From: an uncultured Flavobacteriales bacterium
GTDB lineage: Bacteria > Bacteroidota > Bacteroidia > Flavobacteriales_D > Crocinitomicaceae
NCBI GenBank assembly: GCA_943789205.1
Contig: CALSTG010000001.1
Location: 544,160 to 608,159, forward strand
Reading direction: 5' to 3'
Length of the DNA stretch: 64,000 bases
The translations under genes were made by a program, and so were the position numbers. Shown here one piece after another: positions 34,628 through 45,104 of the stretch (within the stretch, counting starts at the first letter, position 1; each line of letters opens with the position of its first letter). The notes below the pieces were generated by a model that saw nothing but the letters and a program-made list of their open reading frames with translations, searched no databases and had not been told where the DNA came from.

Positions 34628-36253
34628 ATGAAAAAAATATATCTTTTTATCTTTCTCACACTAGGTTCAATAGCCTATTGCCAAAAGGATTTACCTAAAA
34701 TAATTGTAGGGATTGTTGTTGATCAAATGTGTTATGATTATTTGAATCGTTTTGGTACTAATTTTTCACAAAACGGATTTAACAAGATCATAAATGAAGG
34801 CGCTCACTTAAAAAATATGCACTATAATTATATCCCGACCTACACGGGGCCAGGACATGCATCGATTTATACAGGAACTACACCTGATCATCATGGAATT
34901 ATTGCAAATGATTGGATACAAAGAGAAACAAGAACACAGGTCAATTGTGTAGGTGACGCGACAGTTTATGGTATTGGAAGCAATTCGCTTTATGGTCAAT
35001 CTTCGCCGCATCGGCTTAGTAAAAAAACCATAACAGATATGCTAAAAGAAACATATCCCGAGTCAAAAGTTGTTTCAGTTTCTATAAAAGACCGAGGAGC
35101 CGTATTACCTGGTGGTCAGCAAAGTGATGGAAGCTATTGGTTTGATTACTCAAATGGCACCTTCATAACAAGCTCCTTCTACATGAGTGAATTACCATGC
35201 TGGCTGGATAAATTCAATAAAAAAAACAATGCTCAAAGCTATGCTAAAGTTTGGGAACCTCTTCTTAATCCTGAAGCATACAGCGCGGAGGACGATAGCC
35301 CCTATGAAAGAATTTTAAGAGGAAAAACAAAACCTATATTTCCATATGATATAAAACAACTATGTGATATAAGCGGTTCTCTTACTCCTTTTACAACCTC
35401 ACCTTTTGCAAACACTTTACTTACTGACTTGGCTTTACGTGCTATAAAAAAAGAAAAGCTCGGAAAGGGTTCAAGCCCGGATATGCTATGTATCAGCTAT
35501 TCCTCACCTGACATTGCGGGTCATGCATTTGGTCCTGATTCTAAAGAAATTGAGGATATGTATATTCGTCTCGATCTTGAGCTAGCTCGGTTATTAAATT
35601 CACTGGAGCGCTCTTTTGGAAAGTCAAACATATTATTGTTTTTAACGGCTGACCATGGAGTTGTCCCCGTGCCTCAAAAGCTAATTGATGATGGTGAAAA
35701 GGGTGGTTATGTTTTTATTGATCAATTAATAAATGAGCTTAGAAATAAAAGTATTAATGCTTTCGGTGTCGACTTTATACTAGGTCAGGACAATCTTAAT
35801 ATTTATCTAGATTATCAAAAAATCACAAGCTCTGGTGTAGATAAAGAAGAGATACTAAACCTACTAGAACTTAACATCAAAGGAAAAAAAGGGATTAAAC
35901 AATCGGCTAAAGGAAAAGAGCTTGAAAAGCTTGAAACTGATGATGGCCTTTTAAAAATGCTATCTAAAGGTTTTTATCCTACAAGAAGTGGAGACCTTTT
36001 ACTCATATTAGAGCATGGATATTTACCTAAAACAAACCTGAGTGTAGAACCTTTCAAAGGAACGTCACATGGTTCAGGGTATGCCTATGACACGCATGTG
36101 CCGTGTTTATGGTACGGCATGGATTTAGAAAAAATAGAAATCACACGCAGATTGGCAATAACTGATATTTCAACGACATTATCAAAAATTTTAAAATTGA
36201 AAAAAGGACAAGAAACTGGAACTGAAATAAAAGAATTGATTACCGCTGATTAA
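34628..36253 (+). CDS. PafA-like alkaline phosphatase (type I phosphodiesterase superfamily)
   Basis: 541 aa. Signal peptide 1-~18. The alkaline phosphatase/NPP fold shows IVGIVVDQMCYDYL (metal Asp), the nucleophile-Thr region YIPTYTGPGHASIYTGTTPD at ~61-80, SYSSPDIAGHAFGPDS (metal Asp/His), FLTADHGVVPVP and GTSHGSGYAYDTHVP (final metal His). This matches PafA-type periplasmic monoesterases of Flavobacteria that release phosphate. It is 4 bp upstream of an aminotransferase. A TACATTTA box ends 4 nt before the ATG. Confidence 0.88.
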   Translation: MKKIYLFIFLTLGSIAYCQKDLPKIIVGIVVDQMCYDYLNRFGTNFSQNGFNKIINEGAHLKNMHYNYIPTYTGPGHASIYTGTTPDHHGIIANDWIQRETRTQVNCVGDATVYGIGSNSLYGQSSPHRLSKKTITDMLKETYPESKVVSVSIKDRGAVLPGGQQSDGSYWFDYSNGTFITSSFYMSELPCWLDKFNKKNNAQSYAKVWEPLLNPEAYSAEDDSPYERILRGKTKPIFPYDIKQLCDISGSLTPFTTSPFANTLLTDLALRAIKKEKLGKGSSPDMLCISYSSPDIAGHAFGPDSKEIEDMYIRLDLELARLLNSLERSFGKSNILLFLTADHGVVPVPQKLIDDGEKGGYVFIDQLINELRNKSINAFGVDFILGQDNLNIYLDYQKITSSGVDKEEILNLLELNIKGKKGIKQSAKGKELEKLETDDGLLKMLSKGFYPTRSGDLLLILEHGYLPKTNLSVEPFKGTSHGSGYAYDTHVPCLWYGMDLEKIEITRRLAITDISTTLSKILKLKKGQETGTEIKELITAD

Positions 36254-36256
36254 ATA

Positions 36257-37444
36257 ATGAAACAAAAAAAAGAATTTCTTGAACACCTTGGTCAAACTAC
36301 AGAGCATCCACTTCTTTTAGAAGTTGAATCGGCAGAAGGTATTTATATAAAAGATACAAATGGACGACAATATATGGACATGATTGCAGGTATTGCTGTC
36401 AGTAGCCTTGGACATGGTCATCCGAGAATCAAAAAGGCGCTTAAAAAGCAAATAGACAAACATCTTCACGTCATGGTCTACGGTGAATTCATTCAAGAAC
36501 CTCAGCTGAGACTCTCTAAGAATTTAAGAAAACTTCTACCAAAAGAACTAGATGGCTTATACATCGTAAATTCAGGAACTGAAGCTATTGAGGCAGCAAT
36601 AAAATTATGTCGTGCTTTTACAGGGAGAAAAAACATTATTGCATTCGAGGGTGCTTATCACGGAAGTACAAATGGTTCCTTAAGTATTTCAAGCAATGAC
36701 AAAAGAAAAAAAAACTTTGAGCCTCTCCTCCCAAATATTGATTTCATATCGTTAAATAATTTAGAGAGCCTTGACTTAATTTCAAACCAAACAGCAGGAG
36801 TGTTTTTGGAAACAATACAAGGAGATGCCGGCGTTCAAATACCCACATATTGTTTCATGAAAGCACTCCGGAAAAAATGTTCAGAAACAGGAACACTTCT
36901 AATTCTCGATGAAATTCAGTGTGGCTTGGGAAGAACAGGAGCCAACTTCGCATTTGAACATTTTGATATTATCCCAGATATACTAACCCTTGGTAAAGCA
37001 CTTGGTGGAGGGCTACCCATCGGGGCATTAGTGGCTTCGCAACAAATGTTAGGTACCTTTAGCAATAATCCTGAGCTTGGACACATAACTACATTTGGTG
37101 GACACCCACTAAACGCGGCTTCAGCGGCTGAATTCTGTGCAATACTCGATGAGGAAATTGATTTAAAAGAAGTTGAACGATTGGGGCAATTATTAGAAAA
37201 GGAAATTAGCAGACATCCTGCCATTATCGCATCAAGAAGAAAAGGTATGCTTTTTGCTTTTGACATGAAGGACAGTCAAAAAGTAGCTAAAGTTGTAGCG
37301 CATTGTTTAAAGAATGGATTAATCTTATTTTGGTTTCTTTCTCATCCGAATAGCTTCAGAATAGCACCACCACTAAATATTTCTGAAAATGAAATTTTAA
37401 AAGCTCGTAAAATCATCCTTGAGGCAATTCAAGAAAGTATTTAA
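36257..37444 (+). CDS. Class III aminotransferase (acetylornithine/ornithine type)
   Basis: 395 aa PLP enzyme. IAVSSLGHGHPRI near the N-terminus, NSGTEAIEAAIKLCRA at ~98, GAYHGSTNGSLSIS, LILDEIQCGLGRTG and TLGKALGGGLPIGALVAS with the PLP lysine at ~245 are in family order. It could act in arginine/ornithine metabolism, but the substrate cannot be fixed; no arg genes adjoin it. It follows the phosphatase after only 3 bp, suggesting co-transcription. Confidence 0.85.
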   Translation: MKQKKEFLEHLGQTTEHPLLLEVESAEGIYIKDTNGRQYMDMIAGIAVSSLGHGHPRIKKALKKQIDKHLHVMVYGEFIQEPQLRLSKNLRKLLPKELDGLYIVNSGTEAIEAAIKLCRAFTGRKNIIAFEGAYHGSTNGSLSISSNDKRKKNFEPLLPNIDFISLNNLESLDLISNQTAGVFLETIQGDAGVQIPTYCFMKALRKKCSETGTLLILDEIQCGLGRTGANFAFEHFDIIPDILTLGKALGGGLPIGALVASQQMLGTFSNNPELGHITTFGGHPLNAASAAEFCAILDEEIDLKEVERLGQLLEKEISRHPAIIASRRKGMLFAFDMKDSQKVAKVVAHCLKNGLILFWFLSHPNSFRIAPPLNISENEILKARKIILEAIQESI

Positions 37445-37500
37445 ACATATTCCTTATATCAACGTTGGTATTCTTTACATTTACACTTTGATTCATTAAA

Positions 37501-38451
37501 ATGAAAGTTACAGATTACATACAAAATTCAAAACAAACATTATTTTCATTCGAAATACTACCCCCTCTAAAAGGAAAAAGCATTCAATCTATTTATGATG
37601 GTATTGATCCCTTAATGGAATTCAATCCTAAGTTTGTGAATGTAACCTATCACAGAGAGGAGTATTTATATAAAGAGAAAGGGAATGGTCTATTAGAGAA
37701 GGTCTCCATTCGCAAAAGACCAGGAACAGTAGGAATATGTGCGGCAATAATGAATAAGTATAAAGTAGATGCCGTGCCACATTTAATTTGCGGTGGTTTT
37801 AGTAAAGAAGAAACGGAAAATGCGTTAATTGACCTTCAATTTTTGGGTATTGATAACGTATTGGCGCTGAGAGGAGATCCAATAAAAACAGAAAGCACAT
37901 TCAAAGCACATTCTAACGGACACCACTACGCTTCTGAATTAATACATCAAGTCAATGATATGAATCATGGTAAATATTATGTAGATGATATTAAAATGGC
38001 ACCAACTGATTTTTGCATCGGAGCTGCAGGTTATCCAGAAAAACATTTCGAGGCAATGAACCTTAAAACAGATTTAATTCATTTGAAAGAAAAAGTTGAG
38101 GCTGGTGCATCCTATATAGTAACTCAAATGTTTTTTGACAATCAAAAATACTTTGACTTTGTAAAAGCCTGCCGTGATTTTGGAATTAATGTCCCAATAA
38201 TACCAGGGCTGAAACCCATAAAGACTTTAAATCACATTACCTTTCTTCCAAAATTTTTTCATATTGATTATCCTGAAGCTCTTTCTAACGAGCTGTTAAA
38301 ATGTAAAACAAATGACGCTGTTGCCCAGGTAGGAATTGAATGGGGTATTCAACAATCCAAGGAGCTTATGGCTCAGAAGGCACCATGCATTCACTATTAT
38401 ACCATGTCAAATTCAGATGCGGTAAAAGCAATAGCCAAAAACATCTTTTAA
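37501..38451 (+). CDS. metF: 5,10-methylenetetrahydrofolate reductase
   Basis: 316 aa FAD-dependent TIM barrel. LFSFEILPPLKGKS at ~14 includes the catalytic Glu. FVNVTYHREEYL, HLICGGFSKEE, NVLALRGDP, DFCIGAAGYPEKH and YIVTQMFFD follow. It makes 5-methyl-THF for methionine synthesis. It is directly followed (no gap) by a small secreted-protein gene. A TACATTTA/CACTTTG stretch lies upstream, with about a 10-nt leader. Confidence 0.95.
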   Translation: MKVTDYIQNSKQTLFSFEILPPLKGKSIQSIYDGIDPLMEFNPKFVNVTYHREEYLYKEKGNGLLEKVSIRKRPGTVGICAAIMNKYKVDAVPHLICGGFSKEETENALIDLQFLGIDNVLALRGDPIKTESTFKAHSNGHHYASELIHQVNDMNHGKYYVDDIKMAPTDFCIGAAGYPEKHFEAMNLKTDLIHLKEKVEAGASYIVTQMFFDNQKYFDFVKACRDFGINVPIIPGLKPIKTLNHITFLPKFFHIDYPEALSNELLKCKTNDAVAQVGIEWGIQQSKELMAQKAPCIHYYTMSNSDAVKAIAKNIF

Positions 38452-38994
38452 ATGAAAAAGACCGTATTCCTAATATTATTTTCTTTTTGTGCAAATTTTT
38501 TGATGGCACAAGAATTAGCACCTAAACTAAAAACACTTGTAATAGGCCAATTTGACAAACCTGATGAACGTTATGCAATAGAGGTGGCAATCACTGATTT
38601 ATTCACAAAAAATGGTATACCGTCAATACCATCATTAAATGTCATAAAGCAAGGTTCAGACCCTTCGATTTTAGCATCTGACAGCTTACAAAAGGAGTTA
38701 AAAGCAATGCAAATCGATAATATTGCAATAGTCAATGTAAGAGGATATGACCGTAAATTCAAAATAAGTGACAAAGAGGGTGACCTCAAAGATGCTTTGG
38801 AACGAACTAGCATTTACCATATCTACAGGGATGAAGCAACATCAGTTAGTTTCGAATTCACCTTTTACAAAGAAGGATCGATGGTGTTTCGTGACATTCT
38901 TAAATGCAGCAATATTTCAGATAGAGACTCCGTAATTAAGCGTATCAGAAAAAAACTCCCAAAACGAATGGCTAAAAAATGGGGTAAAAACTAG
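38452..38994 (+). CDS. Secreted protein of unknown function
   Basis: 180 aa. A signal peptide (1-~19, ending FLMAQ) precedes a mixed alpha/beta domain: KTLVIGQFDKPDERYAIEVAITDLF, then IDNIAIVNVRGYDRKF and SFEFTFYKEGSMVFRDILKC. I do not recognise a specific family. It begins right after the metF stop, so it is likely co-transcribed. Its 3' end overlaps the convergent gene by 4 bp. Confidence 0.6.
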   Translation: MKKTVFLILFSFCANFLMAQELAPKLKTLVIGQFDKPDERYAIEVAITDLFTKNGIPSIPSLNVIKQGSDPSILASDSLQKELKAMQIDNIAIVNVRGYDRKFKISDKEGDLKDALERTSIYHIYRDEATSVSFEFTFYKEGSMVFRDILKCSNISDRDSVIKRIRKKLPKRMAKKWGKN

Positions 38995-39884
38995 AAGTTT
39001 CCGGATCGAAACTTTTTATCAAAATTCATTTCGCTTGGATCTCCATAGGCTCCGCACTTTGGAACACGCTCAAAAAGCTTTATAAATTTTAGCTTGAAAA
39101 GAACAGGCCAAAATTGAGAAGAGAACCAATTCCATTTCCCATGAACTCCATTCCATTCATGGATGCCGATTAAGGGAACTTCGAGTGTTGGTATCATCAT
39201 CCAAGCTCGATTAAACCTTACACCAATACCCAAACTATAATGAAATTGTAAGTTATATGCCCCTTGAAATTCGTGTGGCAGCGGAAAAGAGGTTACACCT
39301 GAATTATAAACTGTATCAGCCGTATTAGGTCGGTATTCAAAATTTACCCCGAATGCATTATCAATGAAATGTTTTCGTGCTTTATCTATTTTTTTCTTAC
39401 CAATATAAATTAATGAATGTGCAGACAGTCTGGCCGAATACATCTTCAGGTCAAAGTCTCCATTCCCCTCTTCACTCGCAACTAATTCACCCGCTGCATC
39501 TGAAATATCAATACGTGTAGACTCCTGTCCTGAAAAAACTTTATAACCTAAACCCCAATCAAAATAATCCCAAATTCTACTTTTCCTTAGAAACTTGATT
39601 GGAATCCCCTTCCATTTTGGAAAATGTGCAAATCCCAACTCTGCAGAATAACCCAAGCGGCCAGAAGGGTTTATGGAATAGGATTCTCTTTGACCTGTTA
39701 GTAAATCTTGCGCACCTTTTCTGTCTTGACCTGGTATTAGAAACGTTGCACCCACTGAAAACTGAATACCATCATTAACAACAACAATATAATCGTTACC
39801 CTTCGCTGCTTTCGTAAATGCACCTTGAGCAACGGAAACATAGGACCAACATAACATTGTGATATACAAACATGATCTTATCAT
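38991..39884 (-). CDS. Exported, probable outer-membrane protein of unknown function
   Basis: 297 aa. Signal peptide 1-~19 (ending VAQG). The remainder alternates amphipathic strands with aromatic residues (YSAELGFAHFP, WDYFDWGLGYKVFSG, FHYSLGIGVRFNRAWMMIP), which fits a beta-barrel. I know no family name. It overlaps kmo by 4 bp (ATG within the kmo stop region), so the two are translationally coupled. Confidence 0.6.
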   Translation of the reverse strand: MIRSCLYITMLCWSYVSVAQGAFTKAAKGNDYIVVVNDGIQFSVGATFLIPGQDRKGAQDLLTGQRESYSINPSGRLGYSAELGFAHFPKWKGIPIKFLRKSRIWDYFDWGLGYKVFSGQESTRIDISDAAGELVASEEGNGDFDLKMYSARLSAHSLIYIGKKKIDKARKHFIDNAFGVNFEYRPNTADTVYNSGVTSFPLPHEFQGAYNLQFHYSLGIGVRFNRAWMMIPTLEVPLIGIHEWNGVHGKWNWFSSQFWPVLFKLKFIKLFERVPKCGAYGDPSEMNFDKKFRSGNF

Positions 39885-41251
39885 AATTCAAAATTAAAAG
39901 ACTTACTCTCCTCGGCAATTAAATCCATAACCTCATCATGATCCCAATTCTCCTCGATATTCGGATATTGCATGACACGTTCCATGATCCCATCTTGAAT
40001 TTTACCTTGCTTGTATGCCACACTGTATGGAATTGTGCTAAAGGTTACTTGAGAATATAACGGGAGCCACTTTTTTGGATACAGTTTTGTATACTTTGCT
40101 TCAATTTTTTTTCGCAGAAGAAATTGTTCATCTGCAACATAATCTCTCATTTCAAAGTAATTATCTAAGGATAGGTCTTGGAGTGCATCACCATCAGGTT
40201 TTCTTGTTAGGTTATATTCTTTAAATACAGCATCCCAATCTTCATTGTGCTTCAACATCAAGTCGTTCAATACAGTACAGTCCTCAAATCCTGAATTCAT
40301 CCCTTGACCGTAAAATGGCACCGTGGCATGAGCTGAATCACCCATCAAAGCTACTTTTCCTTGTGTCCAAGGGTGGCACCTAATTATAGCCAAAGAGGCC
40401 AGCGGGTGATCTTCCCAAGCTTCTCCGACGGACGGCATCATCTCATAAAAGTCAGGGAATACTTCCTTGAAAAACTCGTCGACATCTGCTTTTGATTTTA
40501 ATTTATCAAAAGCATATTTATGGTTTTCATGAGGCATAAATAAGGTGCAAGTAAAAGAACCATCTTCATTCGCTAAAGCAATCATCATAAAGCGACCTCT
40601 CGGCCATATATGCAGGGCATTTTTATCCATAACATACTCCCCGTTGGGACCCGCTGGAAGCAAGACCTCTCTGTATCCGTCATCAATAAAACGTTGACTA
40701 AAATTAAAACGAGGAAGCTTTTGCATTGAATTGTAACGAATTGCAGAAAAAGCACCGTCCGTTGCAAAAATCAAGTCTGACTTCGCTTCGAAAGTTTCTT
40801 GTGTTTGGTTATTTTTAATAAAGGCAATAGAATTTTCAAAATCTACTTTATAACATTCGTGATGGTAATGAATGGTTGCTTTACCCTCTTTCTCGGCTAT
40901 ATCCATCATTCTTGCATTGATATGACCTCTAGAAACCGAATAAATAGCCTGTCCTTCCTCGCCGTATGGTTGGTAAGTAAGCTCTCCCGATTCGGCATGC
41001 ATTACTCTCCCATACATCGGAATTGCAATTTCACGAACAGTATCTCCAACGCCCACATCATCAAGAGCCTTCCATCCTCTCACGGACAAAGCTAGGTTTA
41101 TAGACTTTCCTGCGGCAATATCTGCTTTTCTAATATCTGACCTTCTCTCATATATCGTAACAGAATATCCAGCTCTAGAAAGATATACTGCCCACAATGA
41201 GCCGACAAGCCCTGCTCCTATTATTGTTGCTTTTTTTTGATTTGATTCCAT
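39881..41251 (-). CDS. kmo: Kynurenine 3-monooxygenase
   Basis: 456 aa FAD-dependent aromatic hydroxylase. The dinucleotide-binding IIGAGLVGSLWAVYLSRAGYSV is at residue ~10, YERRSDIRKA, KSINLALSVRGWKAL, and the second FAD motif LMGDSAHATVPFYGQGMNSGFEDC at ~305. The C-terminal helical membrane-type extension is present. It hydroxylates kynurenine in the tryptophan-to-quinolinate route. No other kynurenine genes are in the window. Confidence 0.93.
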   Translation of the reverse strand: MESNQKKATIIGAGLVGSLWAVYLSRAGYSVTIYERRSDIRKADIAAGKSINLALSVRGWKALDDVGVGDTVREIAIPMYGRVMHAESGELTYQPYGEEGQAIYSVSRGHINARMMDIAEKEGKATIHYHHECYKVDFENSIAFIKNNQTQETFEAKSDLIFATDGAFSAIRYNSMQKLPRFNFSQRFIDDGYREVLLPAGPNGEYVMDKNALHIWPRGRFMMIALANEDGSFTCTLFMPHENHKYAFDKLKSKADVDEFFKEVFPDFYEMMPSVGEAWEDHPLASLAIIRCHPWTQGKVALMGDSAHATVPFYGQGMNSGFEDCTVLNDLMLKHNEDWDAVFKEYNLTRKPDGDALQDLSLDNYFEMRDYVADEQFLLRKKIEAKYTKLYPKKWLPLYSQVTFSTIPYSVAYKQGKIQDGIMERVMQYPNIEENWDHDEVMDLIAEESKSFNFEL

Positions 41252-41253
41252 TT

Positions 41254-41463
41254 TTATTTTCTCCAGTGTTTCGAATATGAAGACTCAAAATAGGTGCTTT
41301 TGAATCTCGATTTGTCTTTTTTGTTATGGTATGCAATCAACACCCTCCAAACCAATATACCAATGATTAGTATCCCAACCGTCTGTGCAGAAATATTCAT
41401 GTAGTCTCTTACGATTGAGACAGAGCCTGAGTATTTAACTTGTATAAGTTCTTGTGGTGTCAT
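41254..41463 (-). CDS. Small membrane protein of unknown function
   Basis: 69 aa. One hydrophobic segment (~25-46, SAQTVGILIIGILVWRVLIAYH) is followed by a basic, tyrosine/serine-rich tail. It is 2 bp upstream of kmo and on the same strand, so probably co-transcribed. A TACATTCG box lies about 21 nt upstream of the ATG. Function unknown. Confidence 0.55.
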   Translation of the reverse strand: MTPQELIQVKYSGSVSIVRDYMNISAQTVGILIIGILVWRVLIAYHNKKDKSRFKSTYFESSYSKHWRK

Positions 41464-41539
41464 TTCGATTTCTTAAACACGAATGTACTGAGTTTGTTGT
41501 CATTAGTATCGAGATAAAATGAAGATTTATTCACATTAG

Positions 41540-42472
41540 CTACTTAGCACTTGGATTAATAAAAGTCAAATTCCGCTTAAGCCCTTTAAATTTAGTTCGC
41601 TTTAAAGGACTTCGTTTTAATAATTCACGATAGGTTTCTTCATTTAAATCCATCCAATCCTTTTTTGTAAAATCGAGTAATTTTGGATTAGAAAGCCGCT
41701 CTTCTTTGTGCTGTTTTGAAAATCGATTCCAAGGACAAACATCCTGACAAACATCACAACCAAAAGCCCAATTGTCCATTTTTCCTCTAAATTCCGATGG
41801 AAGTATTTCATCTTTAAGCTCAATTGTGAGGTATGAAATACATTTGGAACCATCGACAACATAAGGTTCAATAATTGCATCAGTCGGGCAGTCATCGATA
41901 CATTTCGTGCATGTCCCACAATAATCTTTCATTGGAGCATCTTGATCAAATTGCAGATCTGTTATAAGCTCTGCAATAAAGAAAAAGCTTCCTTCTTTTG
42001 GATGAATTAAATTTGAATTTTTACCCACCCAACCTAATCCTGACTTTTTTGCCCATGCTTTATCCATTACGGGTGCAGAATCTACAAAGGCACGGCCTTC
42101 AATAGTTCCGATTGTTTCATTTAAAAAATCAAACAATTGAGAAAGTCTCTCTTTTACAATATAATGGTAATCCTCTCCAAACGCATATTTTGAGATTTTC
42201 GGTGCATTCGAATCTTTTTGTTTGGCGTTTGTTGCATAGTTAAACAATAAAGAAATTACAGATTTTGCCCCTGGAACCAGCTTCGTCGGATCCAATCTTT
42301 TATCAAAATGATTTTCCATGTAGGACATCTTGCCATGACGATTGTTTTTCAACCAATTTTCCAATCTCGGAACCTCATCTTCAAGAAAACCTGCCTCTGA
42401 GAAACCACAATAAAAAAACCCCAGTTCTTTTGCCTTAGCTGTAATAGATTGCTTATGTTTACTGGCATTCAT
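41540..42472 (-). CDS. queG: Epoxyqueuosine reductase
   Basis: 310 aa. The cobalamin-binding N-terminal half ([57 protein letters not shown]) is followed by two 4Fe-4S clusters: [16 protein letters not shown] and [13 protein letters not shown]. It converts epoxyqueuosine to queuosine in tRNA. It is somewhat shorter than forms with a HEAT-repeat tail. It lies 1 bp after the ruvB stop, in one operon. Confidence 0.95.
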   Translation of the reverse strand: MNASKHKQSITAKAKELGFFYCGFSEAGFLEDEVPRLENWLKNNRHGKMSYMENHFDKRLDPTKLVPGAKSVISLLFNYATNAKQKDSNAPKISKYAFGEDYHYIVKERLSQLFDFLNETIGTIEGRAFVDSAPVMDKAWAKKSGLGWVGKNSNLIHPKEGSFFFIAELITDLQFDQDAPMKDYCGTCTKCIDDCPTDAIIEPYVVDGSKCISYLTIELKDEILPSEFRGKMDNWAFGCDVCQDVCPWNRFSKQHKEERLSNPKLLDFTKKDWMDLNEETYRELLKRSPLKRTKFKGLKRNLTFINPSAK

Positions 42473-42473
42473 T

Positions 42474-43514
42474 CTAAAACAAACCTCCTTGACTGAACCC
42501 TATGTCAATTCCAAGATGTTTGTATGATTTTTCCGTTGCCTTTCTGCCTCTCGGAGTGCGCATTAAAAAACCTTCTTGAATTAAAAAAGGTTCATATACC
42601 TCCTCTATTGTACCTGCGTTTTCTCCAATTGCTGTTGCTATAGTTGTCAAGCCGACAGGTCCTCCAGCAAATTTTTCAACAACCGCTTTTAAGATTCTTA
42701 AATCCATTTCATCTAGCCCATTTGCATCTACATTTAAAGCTTTTAATGCGATTTCAGTTATGGGCTCATCAATTTTTCCAGAACCTTTGATTTGTGCAAA
42801 ATCACGAACTCTTCTTAACAATGCATTTGCAATTCTTGGCGTACCTCTACTTCTACTCGCGATTTTTATTGCAGCACGTTCGTCAATTTCAATTTCCAAA
42901 AGGCCAGCCGATCTCTGAATAATTGCCGTTAAAGTTTCCGTGTTATAATACTCTAGTCTTGAATTGATCCCAAATCTAGCCCTCAAAGGACTTGTAAGCA
43001 AACCAGATCGAGTGGTGGCACCAATTAGTGTGAATGGATTTAAAGTGATTTGAACCGTTCGAGCATTTGGTCCTGAATCGATCATAATGTCAATAGCATA
43101 ATCTTCCATTGCAGAATACAAATACTCCTCAACAACAGGACTTAAACGATGAATCTCATCTATGAATAAGACATCGCCTGTAGCAAGATTGGTTAACAAG
43201 CCCGCCAAATCTCCAGGCTTATCTAGGACAGGTCCACTCGTTACTTTGAAGCCCACAGCCATTTCATTGGCTATAATATTAGCCAAAGTTGTTTTACCTA
43301 ATCCTGGAGGCCCATGCAAAAGGACATGATCAAGAGGTTCATTTCGAAGCGTAGCTGCTTGAACAAAAACCTCAAGATTTTCGACGATACTTGGTTGTCC
43401 AGCAAAATCAATAAGCTTTTGTGGTCGCAGAACTTTATCAAATTCCTTTTCAGAATTATTCTCAGCCTCTTCTTGATAATCAAACGAATCTTCCAACGAT
43501 AGTCTTTCTAACAA
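42474..43514 (-). CDS. ruvB: Holliday junction branch-migration helicase RuvB
   Basis: 346 aa. The Walker [17 protein letters not shown] is at ~65, Walker [13 protein letters not shown], sensor-1 [19 protein letters not shown], and the DNA-binding wing [20 protein letters not shown] near the C-terminus. It drives branch migration with RuvA. The start is uncertain: no ATG is in frame, and the TTG at 43514 overlaps a TAAATTTG box. Confidence 0.96.
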   Translation of the reverse strand: MLERLSLEDSFDYQEEAENNSEKEFDKVLRPQKLIDFAGQPSIVENLEVFVQAATLRNEPLDHVLLHGPPGLGKTTLANIIANEMAVGFKVTSGPVLDKPGDLAGLLTNLATGDVLFIDEIHRLSPVVEEYLYSAMEDYAIDIMIDSGPNARTVQITLNPFTLIGATTRSGLLTSPLRARFGINSRLEYYNTETLTAIIQRSAGLLEIEIDERAAIKIASRSRGTPRIANALLRRVRDFAQIKGSGKIDEPITEIALKALNVDANGLDEMDLRILKAVVEKFAGGPVGLTTIATAIGENAGTIEEVYEPFLIQEGFLMRTPRGRKATEKSYKHLGIDIGFSQGGLF

Positions 43515-43572
43515 ATTTACAAAAGAAACAATAGCATTCTACGAATACTTAAAAGGAAAATGATGAGGGGTT

Positions 43573-44247
43573 CTATACGTTTTTTAGAACATCAAGCATT
43601 TTTGACATATCGTCAAAAATATAATCCGCTAAATTGAGCTTAAGATTTGGTTCATGGGTTTTCTCTGGAATACAAACAACATCCATTTTTGCCGCTTTAC
43701 CTGATATAACACCATTAAAAGAATCCTCTATAACGAGACATTTGGAGGGCTGAATAGAAAGGGCTTTTGCTGCTGATATATATACTGCAGGATGTGGTTT
43801 TCCGTAGGGCTCCTTTTCTGCGGAATGTACAAAGTCAAAATATTTTTCAATATTCATTGCTGATAATACTGCGTTAAGAAGACGGTAAGGGGAAGAGGTC
43901 GCCAAACCAATTTTAATATTTACTTTTTTTAAATAATCAAGTGTATCATGCACTCCTCGCAATGGCATTGGGTTTTTATGAACCAATTCAATCATTTGAT
44001 CAATAATTGCATCTTCAACTGCTTTTTCATCCTGAACACCAAGATTTTTGTTTTGATTCCAAAATGCAATCACCTCATCAATCCTTAATCCAACTGTTTT
44101 TTGAAAATCCTTTCTTTCCATATCTAAACCAACAGATTTAAAGACATGCTCCATTGCGATTTTCCATTGAGGTTCAGAATCGATTAAAACACCGTCCATA
44201 TCAAAGATGACTGCTTCATAATTGGCTATAGATAGTCTTGTATTCAT
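43573..44247 (-). CDS. HAD-superfamily sugar-phosphatase-like hydrolase
   Basis: 224 aa, subfamily IA. The nucleophile motif VIFDMDGVLIDSEPQW is at ~14-29, the motif II region IGLATSSPYRLL, and motif III/IV GKPHPAVY plus CLVIEDSFNGVISGKAAKM. It resembles beta-phosphoglucomutase / hexitol phosphatases; which phosphate ester it acts on is unknown. It overlaps the interrupted lipoprotein gene by 4 bp. Confidence 0.88.
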   Translation of the reverse strand: MNTRLSIANYEAVIFDMDGVLIDSEPQWKIAMEHVFKSVGLDMERKDFQKTVGLRIDEVIAFWNQNKNLGVQDEKAVEDAIIDQMIELVHKNPMPLRGVHDTLDYLKKVNIKIGLATSSPYRLLNAVLSAMNIEKYFDFVHSAEKEPYGKPHPAVYISAAKALSIQPSKCLVIEDSFNGVISGKAAKMDVVCIPEKTHEPNLKLNLADYIFDDMSKMLDVLKNV

Positions 44248-45104
44248 AGTTTAATTATTTTCATCTTTTGTTTACCTAAGCGACTTTTTTCAGCCACAAT
44301 TCTGACCTCACTTTCTGATTCAACAGATATGCCCTCCCATTGTTGAAGCCGTCCAAGATTCTTTTTACGAAGCAATTTGAATTGACCATTTATACGCTCA
44401 TAAATATATAACCGTTTATAGGTCAACACATACAATTTGTTATTCAAATAATCACAACCAGTTACCGATCCTGTTAACCAAGAAACACCTTTTAGTTGAA
44501 TTTCTTGAAGAAATTTCACCTCGAGCTTGTTGTTTACAGATGTCTGGCTTCATAAATTTTACATTGAGCCCTTGTATGGCTTCGATCTGTCTTTAGATAA
44601 AATCAAAAGCTTACCGTCCGCATATGCAAGGGCTTCTGCATCAAAGTTCATATCATCCTCCTCGGGCGGAAACTTCTTTTGATCGGGATATTTAAATGGA
44701 TAACGTTCAGCTTTGACGGTGTCAGGAAAGTTATGATTAAACTTTCCATCAATATAATTCCATCCCCATTGTTTTATTATAGGAATGCGATAAACCATCA
44801 AGTCATTCCTATTGTTTCGATTGTTACCAATATCTCCAATGTATAAAAAATCACGATCAGAAGAAAGATCCTCCCAATCTATATTTTTGGCGCCGGACAC
44901 AAAGATTTTATGAATAAGAACACCATCATGCCCTAAAACATAAACATATGGTTCATCTCCACTATCGTTTATTGAAAAATAAAAATCACGAAACGATTCA
45001 TCAATACCTGAAATCTCATTTAGTTCACTCGATAATTTATATTTTTTCGAGGCACAAGAAGCTAAAAAAAAGAGACAAACAATGATGTAGTTGCACTTTT
45101 TCAT
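44244..45104 (-). pseudogene. Lipoprotein gene interrupted by two in-frame stops
   Basis: One reading frame runs from ATG 45104 to 44244 but is broken by TAA (44561-44559) and TGA (44552-44550). The first part (181 codons) has a lipobox (LFFLASC) and a beta-propeller-like body (SELNEISGIDES; IDWEDLSSDRDFLYIGDIGNN; FDAEALAYADGKLLILSKDRS). The second resumes with TGCDYLNNKLYVLTYKRLYIYE, the continuation of the same fold. Between the stops the +1 frame reads CKIYEA, which fits the fold, so two compensating single-base indels are likely. It may be a recent pseudogene or a sequencing error. Confidence 0.75.

Noticed and set aside
37441-37500. Riboswitch upstream of metF
   Set aside because: The 57-bp gap is too short for a SAM-type aptamer and contains only promoter-like boxes.
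44244-44519. Separate 91-residue gene
   Set aside because: It starts with GTG inside the frame of the upstream lipoprotein gene and continues its fold, so it is treated as the second half of an interrupted gene.
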